This document shows, piece after piece, positions 52,047 to 63,342 of a stretch of 64,000 nucleotides of DNA. The notes below the pieces were generated by a model. The model searched no databases, was not told where the DNA came from, and saw only the letters and a program-made list of their open reading frames with translations. The stretch covers positions 310,001-374,000 of the forward strand of contig CAXBMQ010000001.1 in assembly GCA_963977005.1 (NCBI GenBank). The letters are read 5' to 3'. Position 1 is the first letter of the stretch. Every line of letters starts with the position of its first letter. The position numbers and the translations under genes were made by a program. This stretch comes from CAXBCP01 sp963977005. Lineage in GTDB: Bacteria; Pseudomonadota; Alphaproteobacteria; MPNO01; UBA830.

Positions 52047-52075
52047 TTGACAGTTCCCGCCAATCCAAGTACACG
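52047..52075 (+). promoter_or_regulatory. Candidate promoter of the UDP-sugar dehydrogenase gene
   Basis: A perfect TTGACA -35 (52047-52052) is followed after 17 nt by TACACG (52070-52075), a weak -10. The ATG at 52104 would give a leader of about 20 nt. Confidence 0.45.
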
Positions 52076-52103
52076 GACGCCGGTCTTGAATGGTCGGATT
52101 CCC

Positions 52104-53387
<1,284 letters not shown>

Positions 53388-53469
53388 TCGCGCGACGCCG
53401 TTCTGCGCGTCAAATGTCCGATAGAGCCGGTGCCGAACGAAGCCGGTTTAAAATAAAGCTGGGCACGTT

Positions 53470-55236
53470 CTAGGTATCGCTCAGCCGCGTCAGCGCCCAT
53501 TTTACCTGCGCCGCGCCGTGGCTGGTCCCCCCCGCAATGACGATCTGTTCGGACCGTCGTGAATCGTGCCCGTCGCCGAGATAGATGCTTTCCTGCAAAC
53601 TGGCGACGCCACCCGAACAGCGCATCCGCCAGCCCGATTTGTCAGGCAGCCGCAGCAGAACCGAGGCGCCGTCCTTCACCAGCGAGGCCTTGACCGAGGG
53701 GTGCAGGTGAAACCGGATTGCGAAGCGGTGTTCGCCCGTTCCTTCGAGCGTGTCTTCCCCGCGTACGTCGGTCCCCGATGCATTGACGTAGATCCGGCGG
53801 CGGTGGACCAGTCCCAGTGAGGCCTGATATCCGTCATGGCTGAGATCGAGCCACGTATTGCCATCGGCCTCGAGCCTTTCCGCCGTCACGTTTTCGGGGC
53901 GCTCCCCGATGGAGCCGTCCTCCCGCAGTTCGGTCGAATTCCGGTCGTCGACAATCATGGTCGAATGCGCGGCCGTCGACCGCTGGGCGAGCTTCCAGCG
54001 CGCATCGCGGCCGGCAAAGCCGCCGCAGTTGACGATGATCCGCTGCTTTCCGACGCTCATCTCGAAGCTCAGCGTACCGGCATGCGCGCCCTTGCCGACC
54101 GGCGACGGCGCGCCGCAATCGGCGATCACCAGCGTGCGGTTCGCCATGAAACGCTCGAACCCTGTATGCGGGGCGGAGGTCAGCGGCTTGCCGCGGGATT
54201 CCGCCTTGGTCAGGACCACATCGACCAGCCAGGCCTCGCCCTCGTTCGCTCCGTTGAACAATGCCAGCCCGCCATCGCCGTGACGATAGAACCGCAGCAT
54301 CGGCGCCGCCCGGTCGATCGCCCGCTGCAGGGCTTCGGGCACATCGATATTCGATGCCTGCAGAACCGAGCGCAGGTCGATCAGATGCCGCAACGCCGCC
54401 ATCTGCGCCTGTGGACTGCGCTCGATATGACCGCCATCCGGCAGGATCTGCCTTTCGCACATCGCGGCCACGATCTTTACCAGCCGCGGCGCATACCGCG
54501 CACCGCCGGGCAGACACAGGGCGGCATAAACCCGCGCCTTGACCACCTGCATCCGGTCGATGCCGTCGGGCACGAACCGCGCAACACGGCGCAGGTGTTT
54601 TACCTGTCGCGCAATATTGTCGAGAAACTGGGACGCAAAGGCCGCATCGGCGCCGGCCGAAACAAACTCGGCATGTGTCAGCCAGTTACACAACCGGCGC
54701 GACAGGACGTCGGGGCGCCACGTCAGCGGATGCCATTTGGGATTTGCCGATATCCAGCTGGCGACACAGTTACGCGCCTGGATACGCGCGGCCTCGGTGC
54801 CGACCGCACGCATGTCGCGCAGCCAGTCGAACCCATGCAGTTCGGCCTGCCAGGCGGGACCGGCCTCGAGCGCTGCGGCGAAGGCATCCTCGGCATTGAG
54901 CGTATGGTTGAGAAAACGGAACCGCCCGTCGACGAGGCCCGCGCCGCGGTCGGAGCTGCCGGGCCAGTTTTCCTCGGGAATAAGCGTCAGGGCCTGCGGT
55001 CGGCGGCCGCGCAGCGAATTGCTGTAGAACACGCCCCGGAACCAGATCCGCGCGACCCAGTAGATACCTTCGCGCACCATGTCGACAACCGGCAGTCGGC
55101 GCCCGACAGAGCGCGAACGGGGACGGGGGCGCGGCTTTTGCTCTGCGGCAGGCGCCTTTTCTTCCGGGTTCCGGGGCTCTGCCGAGACCAGCGGCTCGTC
55201 CGTATCGATAATCTTTGCGTCCGAAGCGTCCGTCAT
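53470..55236 (-). CDS. Heparinase II/III-fold protein
   Basis: 588 residues. A low-complexity Pro/Arg-rich head of about 40 residues (EKAPAAEQKPRPRPRSRS) has no signal peptide. It is followed by the helical domain and the Hepar_II_III beta domain, with MSVGKQRIIVNCGGFAG, STAAHSTMIVDD and GFERFMANRTL. The His of the HSTM region aligns with family catalytic residues. Its start overlaps the rpe stop (ATGA), so it is co-transcribed with rpe. In alphaproteobacteria this protein follows rpe often, and its function is not known. It could act on acidic glycans; the second paralogue is at 3733-5448. Confidence 0.82.
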   Translation of the reverse strand: MTDASDAKIIDTDEPLVSAEPRNPEEKAPAAEQKPRPRPRSRSVGRRLPVVDMVREGIYWVARIWFRGVFYSNSLRGRRPQALTLIPEENWPGSSDRGAGLVDGRFRFLNHTLNAEDAFAAALEAGPAWQAELHGFDWLRDMRAVGTEAARIQARNCVASWISANPKWHPLTWRPDVLSRRLCNWLTHAEFVSAGADAAFASQFLDNIARQVKHLRRVARFVPDGIDRMQVVKARVYAALCLPGGARYAPRLVKIVAAMCERQILPDGGHIERSPQAQMAALRHLIDLRSVLQASNIDVPEALQRAIDRAAPMLRFYRHGDGGLALFNGANEGEAWLVDVVLTKAESRGKPLTSAPHTGFERFMANRTLVIADCGAPSPVGKGAHAGTLSFEMSVGKQRIIVNCGGFAGRDARWKLAQRSTAAHSTMIVDDRNSTELREDGSIGERPENVTAERLEADGNTWLDLSHDGYQASLGLVHRRRIYVNASGTDVRGEDTLEGTGEHRFAIRFHLHPSVKASLVKDGASVLLRLPDKSGWRMRCSGGVASLQESIYLGDGHDSRRSEQIVIAGGTSHGAAQVKWALTRLSDT

Positions 55237-55898
55237 TTGGCACCGCGAAGCCCGCGAATATTTGCGGCATAGCGACGCTTGCCGCCCTTGAAGGTGGCGC
55301 TGCCGGCAACAAGCACATCGGCGCCTGCGGCGATCGCGTCCTTTGACGTCTTCGCGTCGATACCGCCATCGACCTCCAGATCGATATCCCGCCCCGAATC
55401 ATCGATCGCCTCACGCAGGGTTTCGATCTTGCGCAGCATGCCGGGAATGAATTTCTGGCCGCCGAACCCCGGGTTGACGCTCATCACCAATACGAGGTCG
55501 ATATCGGACAATACTTCGCCCACCGCCGACGCGGGCGTCGACGGGTTCAGCGATACCCCTGCCTTCACGCCGAACGATTTGATCAGCTGGATCGTGCGGT
55601 GCAGATGAGGCCCGGCCTCGGCGTGCACGGTGATGATGTCCGACCCGGCATTCGCGAACGCCTCGATATAGGGGTCGACCGGCGAAATCATCAGGTGAAC
55701 GTCGAAAGGTTTCTTGCTGGCAGACCGCAGGGCCTTCACGACGTCGGGTCCGATCGTGATATTGGGCACGAAATGACCATCCATTACGTCGACATGGATA
55801 TAGTCCGCCCCGGCGCGGGTTATCGCGCGGACTTCGTCACCCAGCGCCGCGAAGTCCGCGGAGAGGATGGAGGGAGCGATTCGGACCGGTTTCTGCAC
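55233..55898 (-). CDS. rpe: Ribulose-phosphate 3-epimerase
   Basis: 221 residues, normal length. APSILSADFAALG, HVDVMDGHFVPN (with the metal-binding His and Asp residues), VMSVNPGFGGQKF and LEVDGGID are the classic Rpe motifs. It interconverts ribulose-5-phosphate and xylulose-5-phosphate in the pentose phosphate and Calvin pathways. GTG 55898 is the start. It lies 50 nt downstream of rsmB and overlaps the heparinase-fold gene. Confidence 0.95.
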   Translation of the reverse strand: MQKPVRIAPSILSADFAALGDEVRAITRAGADYIHVDVMDGHFVPNITIGPDVVKALRSASKKPFDVHLMISPVDPYIEAFANAGSDIITVHAEAGPHLHRTIQLIKSFGVKAGVSLNPSTPASAVGEVLSDIDLVLVMSVNPGFGGQKFIPGMLRKIETLREAIDDSGRDIDLEVDGGIDAKTSKDAIAAGADVLVAGSATFKGGKRRYAANIRGLRGAK

Positions 55899-55947
55899 GG
55901 CGTCTAGGTATCAGTTCGGGCGAGTCGCGGCAAGCGAACAGCGCGAT

Positions 55948-57291
55948 TCATGGCGTGTCAATTTTGCGCAGCCGGGCGATATAAAACCCGTCGGCACCGC
56001 CTTTTTCGGCGAGGTGCGCCGGCGTCACGCGCACGGCCCCCGCCGGGGTGATACAGGCATCGAAATCCGGGACCTCCGCCGCCCCGACCGGATCCATCTG
56101 TACCGTCTCGTTCCGCTTGAGGAACGCCTCGATCTGGCCGGGACCTTCGGATTCCTGAAGCGAACAGACGCTGTAGACGATGATGCCGCCGGGCCGGACC
56201 ATGTCAGCCGCGTGGTCGAGAAACTTGCGCTGCAGGTCTGTCTGGTGAGTCACATCGGCGGCGGTTTTGAGATGGGGAATATCGGGGTGGCGGCGGATCG
56301 TACCCGTCGCCGAACACGGTGCGTCGAGCAAAACGGCATCGAACGACATGTCGGGTGTCCAGGAAAGCGCATCGGCCTTGACGATGTCGGCGGACAGTTT
56401 CAACCGGGTCAGGTTCTCGCGGAGCGTGCCAAGACGTTCGCCCGACACATCGACCGCCGTCACATCGAGCCCCGCCGACAAAAGTTGCGCGGTTTTGCCG
56501 CCCGGCGCCGCGCACAGATCGCCCACCCGGCCCGCCGATACGGCGCTGAGCAGTATCTGCGCCGGCAACGCGGCAGCCGCATCCTGCACCCACCACGCGC
56601 CCTCGTCGAAACCGTCAAGCGCAGTGATATCGCCGGCGTTGACCAGCCGCACGCTGGCCGCGCCGATCCTCTCGCCGCCGAGACGCGCCGCCCAGCCGTC
56701 GACCGTGGCCGCATCGCCCCGCACGGTCAGGTCGACCGGCGGCGTGAGAATATGCTGCGCCGCGATGGCCGCGGCCGTGTCTTCGCCAAACGAGGCGAAC
56801 CAGGATTTCCACAGCCATTCCGGTACGTTTAATCCGTCAGGGAATGCGGCCAGGATATCGTCCGCGCCGGCCCGGACGATGCGCCGCAGGATCGCGTTGA
56901 CCAGGCCCTTGAACCGTTCCGGCCCGCGCCGGCCGGCCAGCGCCACGGCGGTATCGACGGCGGCGTGGGTCTGGGTATCGAGAAACAGTATCTGGCAGAT
57001 ACCGATGCGCAGCGCATTGCGTGCGGCGGCGGCCGAGGGTGGCAACGGCTTGTCGAGACAATCGGCAATCAGCGCGTCGATCTGGCCGAGACGGCGCAGC
57101 GTCGTCGCGACCAGGTTGCGCGCGAACGCGCGGTCCCGGTCGTTCAGCCGCGCGAATTTCTTATCGGTCGCCAGCACCTCGTCGAGCGGCCGGCCACGGT
57201 CGAGAACTTCGTGCAGGACGGTATGGGCGCGTTCGCGGGCCGACAGGCCGATGGTGCCGAGATCGGCCCGGGTATGGGAAGCGTTGGTCAT
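55948..57291 (-). CDS. rsmB: 16S rRNA (cytosine-967-C5)-methyltransferase RsmB
   Basis: 447 residues. The N-terminal NusB-like domain (about 10-150) precedes the SAM domain. GDLCAAPGGKTAQL binds SAM; the two catalytic Cys motifs are DAPCSATGTIRRHPD and YSVCSLQESEG. Together these give RsmB. ATG 57291 gives the right N-terminus (MTNASHTRADLGT). A frame running further upstream is only antisense-derived sequence of htpX and is rejected. Conserved rRNA modification gene between htpX and rpe. Confidence 0.92.
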   Translation of the reverse strand: MTNASHTRADLGTIGLSARERAHTVLHEVLDRGRPLDEVLATDKKFARLNDRDRAFARNLVATTLRRLGQIDALIADCLDKPLPPSAAAARNALRIGICQILFLDTQTHAAVDTAVALAGRRGPERFKGLVNAILRRIVRAGADDILAAFPDGLNVPEWLWKSWFASFGEDTAAAIAAQHILTPPVDLTVRGDAATVDGWAARLGGERIGAASVRLVNAGDITALDGFDEGAWWVQDAAAALPAQILLSAVSAGRVGDLCAAPGGKTAQLLSAGLDVTAVDVSGERLGTLRENLTRLKLSADIVKADALSWTPDMSFDAVLLDAPCSATGTIRRHPDIPHLKTAADVTHQTDLQRKFLDHAADMVRPGGIIVYSVCSLQESEGPGQIEAFLKRNETVQMDPVGAAEVPDFDACITPAGAVRVTPAHLAEKGGADGFYIARLRKIDTP

Positions 57292-57343
57292 CGGCGGAAG
57301 ATACCCGAAAGTCAGCGCCGTACAATGCGCTTGACGATACCGC

Positions 57344-58201
57344 CTAGCCCCACGGGCCGGCGGCGGGCGCGCCGGCCATTGCCCGCAGCCGGGCGATCCG
57401 GTCCTGCATGTCGGGGTGGGTCGAGAACAAACCGTCGATCGAGCGCGCATGGAGCGGGTTGACGATGAACAGGTGCGCCGTCGCCGGGTTGTTTTCCGCT
57501 TCCGGATTGTCGATCGTCTGCGCGCCGCGTTCCAGTTTTGCCAGCGCACTGGCAAGCCACAGGGGATGACCGCAGATTTCGGCGCCTGCGCGGTCGGCGG
57601 CGTATTCGCGGGTGCGCGAGATCGCCATCTGGACCAGCATCGCCGCAATGGGCGCAAGTACCATGATCAGGATGGTGCCGATCAGCCCCAGCGGGTTGTT
57701 GCGGTTGCCGCCGAAAAACATCGCGAACGTCGCCAGCATGGAAATCGCGCCGGCAACGGTCGCGGTAATGGTCATTATCAGCGTATCGCGGTTTTTCACA
57801 TGCGCCAGTTCGTGCGCCATGACCCCGGCCACCTCCTCGGTCGACAGGGCGCGCAGCAGGCCGCTGGTCGCCGCCACCGCCGCGTTTTCCGGATTGCGGC
57901 CGGTCGCGAACGCGTTGGGCTGGTCGTTATCGATGATATAGACCCTGGGCATCGGCAGGCCGGCCCGGTCGGCCAGCTGTTCGACCGTGCCGTACAGGCC
58001 GGGGGCCGAGCGCGCATCGACCTCGGTCGCCCCGTACATCGACAGCATCATCCGGTCGGAATTCCAGTAGGCGAACACGTTCATCCCGACCGCGATGGCG
58101 AGCGCGATCAGCATGCCGGTTGGTCCGCCGAGCATGAAGCCGATCCCGACGAACAGCGCCGTCAGGCCGGCGAGAAGTATGGCGGTCTTGAGGTAGTTCA
58201 T
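57344..58201 (-). CDS. htpX: Zinc metalloprotease HtpX
   Basis: 285 residues. Four predicted membrane helices; the zinc site HELAH occurs in VMAHELAHVKNRDT with a downstream Glu in EYAADRAGAE. The family removes damaged membrane proteins. ATG 58201 is clear. The gene is divergent from the SDHAF4 gene, with a promoter region of about 120 bp in between. Confidence 0.93.
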   Translation of the reverse strand: MNYLKTAILLAGLTALFVGIGFMLGGPTGMLIALAIAVGMNVFAYWNSDRMMLSMYGATEVDARSAPGLYGTVEQLADRAGLPMPRVYIIDNDQPNAFATGRNPENAAVAATSGLLRALSTEEVAGVMAHELAHVKNRDTLIMTITATVAGAISMLATFAMFFGGNRNNPLGLIGTILIMVLAPIAAMLVQMAISRTREYAADRAGAEICGHPLWLASALAKLERGAQTIDNPEAENNPATAHLFIVNPLHARSIDGLFSTHPDMQDRIARLRAMAGAPAAGPWG

Positions 58202-58320
58202 GTGATTCCAAATCGCGTTAGTGCAGGCGTTATCTGGGGTGATCCGAACCGCTGTTCAAGGGATGCGGCACGCGCGCATACCGGCTTGGCAAACCGGGAG
58301 ACACGCTCCATATTGGAAAT

Positions 58321-58545
58321 ATGACCAAGACACCCGAAAAACCACCCGCCGCGACACCGAGGCCGGACGCCGGCATATCCGAAGGCGGTGCGGCGGAAAC
58401 CGCGCCGACCCCAAACGCGCCGACCCCAAACACCCCGGCCGCGAAAGACGCTGAAAAGCCGCCGAAGGAAATCGGCGGCCGCGAAGGCCTCGATCCGACA
58501 CGCTACGGCGACTGGGAAAAAGCCGGGCGCTGCGTGGATTTCTAG
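58321..58545 (+). CDS. Succinate dehydrogenase assembly factor 4 family protein (DUF1674)
   Basis: 74 residues. A Pro/Ala-rich head is followed by the hallmark C-terminus GGREGLDPTRYGDWEKAGRC and VDF. DUF1674/SDHAF4 helps flavinylated SdhA join SdhB and is typical of alphaproteobacteria and mitochondria. No sdh genes are in the window. The tandem APTPNAPTPNTPA segment looks like a small repeat expansion. Confidence 0.9.
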   Translation: MTKTPEKPPAATPRPDAGISEGGAAETAPTPNAPTPNTPAAKDAEKPPKEIGGREGLDPTRYGDWEKAGRCVDF

Positions 58546-58972
58546 GAGCGGTTTCCAGAGCCCCCTCCGAATGGGCGCCCACGAAGGCGATTTCGGAAAG
58601 GAAATCAAGGTCTTGGGGTCAAGTATTCAGAAACCCCAAGCGAATCGGCTAATCGGTTGAACCTGTGCGCTTTTATCCGATACAAACTGACACATGTTCC
58701 CGCTATACCCCGACTTTGATCTTGATTTGTTCACCAATATCCGCTTTCATCTTAACGATTAGACAGCGTCTCCCGGCCAACCCACAAGATATAGTGGATT
58801 TCGCGCCAGGTGACGCGGTACCCCACAAGATCGTCCGTCAGCGCCGCGGCGAGGCAGGACCAACCTAGCGCCGGCAGCGTGGGTTTCTCGGCGAGGACTT
58901 TACCCGCAAGCGGCGACAAGCCATAATGCCCGTATCGAGTGTAAAGATTCTATTAACTCTCGTATTGGATGC
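58546..58972. other. Intergenic region of 427 bp with a hairpin
   Basis: No gene, tRNA or mobile element is recognised. CTTGGGGT (58612-58619) and ACCCCAAG (58633-58640) form an 8-bp perfect stem with a 13-nt loop but without a T tract; it could be a terminator for the SDHAF4 gene. The right part carries two copies of CCCACAAGAT (about 58780 and 58822). The last 50 bp, AT-rich, probably hold the promoter of the TPR gene. Confidence 0.4.
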
Positions 58973-60073
58973 ATGATGGGTATCATTATTCTTGGCATTA
59001 TCGCGGTCGGTATCGCGCTGATCTATGTCGGACTCCGACGTTCCCATCAGGGTGGGGCGGCCGACGAAAACAACAGATCGGACCGACGCGGAAACCTCGG
59101 TGTCCCAGACGCAGAGGTTAAAATCCTGCAGGACGATGCCGAAAACGACGCCTTCATGGGCGCGTTGACGGCGCTGAAGGAAGGCCGGCCCGGTGCTATC
59201 GATGATCTGCTGGCGCCGTTTGAGGCGTATCAGGCGGCCAACAGCGATAGCACCAACCCGAATACCCGGCGACCCGACAGCGAAATCGCGGAAAAGACAG
59301 CCCTAGCATACGTTTATGGCAATCTGGCCCAAGCCCTTCAGACCGCCAGCGATCTCGAAAGCGCGGAGAAATTTCACCGCGCAGCGATCGCGCTGAACGA
59401 GGAGCTCGGCGACAGGGAAAGCATGGCGGCCAATTACAGCAACCTCGGCGTCGTCCTCAACGGGCAAGGCGCCCTCGACGAGGCGGAGTTCATACTGCGC
59501 AACGCGCTGACGTTGCACGAAAAACTCGGCCTCAGGGAAAACATGGTGGCGAACTTCGATACTCTCGGGACTGTGTTTGATGCCCGCGGCGACCTGGACG
59601 GTGCCGCGGAAATGTACCGCGAGGCGCTCGCCCTGACCGAGGCGTTCGACGACAAAGACGGCATGGCGAGACAGCTCAGCAGCCTGGGAACGGTGTATTC
59701 AAAGCAGCTCGACCTCGACCATGCGGAGGAAGCCTATCGCAGGGCGCTGTCGCTGCGCGAAGAGCTCGGCGACAAAGAAGGCATGGCGCGCGACTTAGGC
59801 AACCTCGGAAATGTATCCGTGCTCCGGGGCGACGCCGAGAATGCGAAAGACATGTACCGCAGATCGCTGGTGCTGGACGAAGAGGTCGGCAACAAGAAAG
59901 GCTTGGCGACACAGTACGCCAATCTGGCGAATGTGTTCATGATGCGCGAAAACGACGACGAAGCCTGTCGTTACTGGCGCATATCCCACGATCTTTTTTT
60001 GGAGATCGGCGCGCACGACAAGGCCAAGGCGATCGCCGGGTATATGGCCGAGGCCGGCTGCCCGACGGATTAG
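58973..60073 (+). CDS. Membrane-anchored TPR repeat protein
   Basis: 366 residues. One N-terminal membrane helix (GIIILGIIAVGIALIYVGL) is followed by a charged linker. From about residue 105 come at least five TPR-type repeats at exact 40-residue spacing, each with the pattern of a YSNLGVVLNGQGALDEAE type helix pair and a GDxxGMA turn. The layout resembles kinesin-light-chain-like TPR_10/12 arrays. It likely holds together other proteins near the inner membrane. Function unknown. It converges on acs. Confidence 0.75.
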   Translation: MMGIIILGIIAVGIALIYVGLRRSHQGGAADENNRSDRRGNLGVPDAEVKILQDDAENDAFMGALTALKEGRPGAIDDLLAPFEAYQAANSDSTNPNTRRPDSEIAEKTALAYVYGNLAQALQTASDLESAEKFHRAAIALNEELGDRESMAANYSNLGVVLNGQGALDEAEFILRNALTLHEKLGLRENMVANFDTLGTVFDARGDLDGAAEMYREALALTEAFDDKDGMARQLSSLGTVYSKQLDLDHAEEAYRRALSLREELGDKEGMARDLGNLGNVSVLRGDAENAKDMYRRSLVLDEEVGNKKGLATQYANLANVFMMRENDDEACRYWRISHDLFLEIGAHDKAKAIAGYMAEAGCPTD

Positions 60074-60078
60074 ACCGG

Positions 60079-60093
60079 GGGTATCGGATACCC
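60079..60093. terminator. Short perfect hairpin between the TPR gene and acs
   Basis: GGGTATC-G-GATACCC is a 7-bp perfect inverted repeat in the 60-bp convergent gap. The loop is too small to form as drawn and there is no T run, so it is a weak bidirectional terminator candidate. Confidence 0.25.
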
Positions 60094-60133
60094 GTCACCG
60101 TTCCCGCGAGAGAAAAACTTGGCTCTCCCCCTC

Positions 60134-62074
<1,941 letters not shown>

Positions 62075-62200
62075 GGTTCTCTCCCAAGGGTGGACGGCCT
62101 GTTAGGGCGCCGTTTTACCGGATTATCTTTATTTATGGCGCTCCGGGCAAGGCGAGCGGGGCTGATTTGGCAGCATTGCGGATGCCGCGGGCGCATGATC

Positions 62201-63340
62201 CTATTCGGGCTGGAATGGGAAATCGTCAATCGGACCCATTTCCTTGCGATCCCGCCGGATGATCCTGTCGCTCTGCATATACACGCCAAGAAGCCGGGAA
62301 AGGCTCTCCAGCGATTCCAGGTGCACCCGCTCATACCCGTGGGAAGCATCAAGCCCGAAACAGACGAGACAGGTTCGCACGTCGTTGCCCGCCTCAATCG
62401 CACTGGCGGCATCCGACCGGTAATAATTGAACACATCGCGCGAGAACGGAATTCCGTTCTCCCGGCACTGTTCGACAAGAAATCTGACAAGGTGGTAATC
62501 GAACGGACCGCTTGAATCCATCGCCGCAATGGTGACGCCGAATTCACTTGTATTTTGCCCCGGGGCGAAGGTGCCGTTATCGACACTTACCATCTCGGCA
62601 ATATCGCCATGCAGTGTACCGCTCGCGCCGACGCCGACTTCCTCTGCGATCGTGAATATCAGGTGGCATTCGACAGGCAGGATCCGCCCGGCTTCCGTGA
62701 CAGCCTTGGCGGCGGCCAGCATCGCAGCGACACCGGCCTTGTTATCGAGATGGCGGGAGACGACGAACCCGCTATCGGTAAACTCAGGCTGCGGATCGAC
62801 CGCGACGAAATCGCCAACGCCGATCCCAAGTCCGGCAAGGTCGTCGATGGTCGACACCCGTTCGTCTGGCCTGATCTCCAGATTCCGCCACTCTACCGGC
62901 TGGGTATCGATTTCGGTGTTGAACGTGTGGCCCGACGCTTTCAGCGGCAGAACGGTCCCGCGGACCGGTTCACGCTCGGTGAAGACGGTAACCCGCGCGC
63001 CCTCCGCAAAACGCGACGACCACGTGCCGATGGGCGCAAGTTCCAGCCGTCCGTTGGGTTTCAGGTTTTTCACCATTGCACCCAATGTATCGAGATGGCC
63101 TACAACCGCGCGGTCGGGCGACCCTTCGACGCCGGAAATCGTGGCCCGGATGGCACCGCGGCGGGTCAGTTCATATTCGATCCCGAGGTCGTCGAGCAGT
63201 TCGCTGGTATAGTGAACGATGTTATCCGTAAAACCCGACGGGCTCGGTATTTCAAGCAGCCCCCTCAGGGTTTCGCGCAGGTAGTCGACATTTATTTCCG
63301 GTGCGCAGACAACGGACGCGGGGAGGGTGTTCGTATTCAT
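62201..63340 (-). CDS. M42-family metallopeptidase of the NAGGN osmoprotectant system
   Basis: 379 residues. Metal ligands are in VVGHLDTLGAM and SRHLDNKAG, the Glu pair in IAEEVGVG, and the distal His in DASHGYERVH. The family contains tetrahedral aminopeptidases and related deacylases. It begins 2 nt after the stop of an ATP-grasp gene that matches N-acetylglutaminylglutamine synthetase, and such M42 members recur in that osmolyte operon. The in vivo substrate is not certain. The regular 380-residue length argues that it is intact. Confidence 0.85.
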   Translation of the reverse strand: MNTNTLPASVVCAPEINVDYLRETLRGLLEIPSPSGFTDNIVHYTSELLDDLGIEYELTRRGAIRATISGVEGSPDRAVVGHLDTLGAMVKNLKPNGRLELAPIGTWSSRFAEGARVTVFTEREPVRGTVLPLKASGHTFNTEIDTQPVEWRNLEIRPDERVSTIDDLAGLGIGVGDFVAVDPQPEFTDSGFVVSRHLDNKAGVAAMLAAAKAVTEAGRILPVECHLIFTIAEEVGVGASGTLHGDIAEMVSVDNGTFAPGQNTSEFGVTIAAMDSSGPFDYHLVRFLVEQCRENGIPFSRDVFNYYRSDAASAIEAGNDVRTCLVCFGLDASHGYERVHLESLESLSRLLGVYMQSDRIIRRDRKEMGPIDDFPFQPE

Positions 63341-63342
63341 AT

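Noticed and set aside
53836..55272. Plus-strand frame of about 478 codons
   Set aside because: Antisense to the heparinase-fold gene and to the end of rpe.
57292..57657. In-frame N-terminal extension of RsmB
   Set aside because: It overlaps htpX coding sequence and is Arg/Ser-rich without family resemblance; the ATG at 57291 gives the usual RsmB start.
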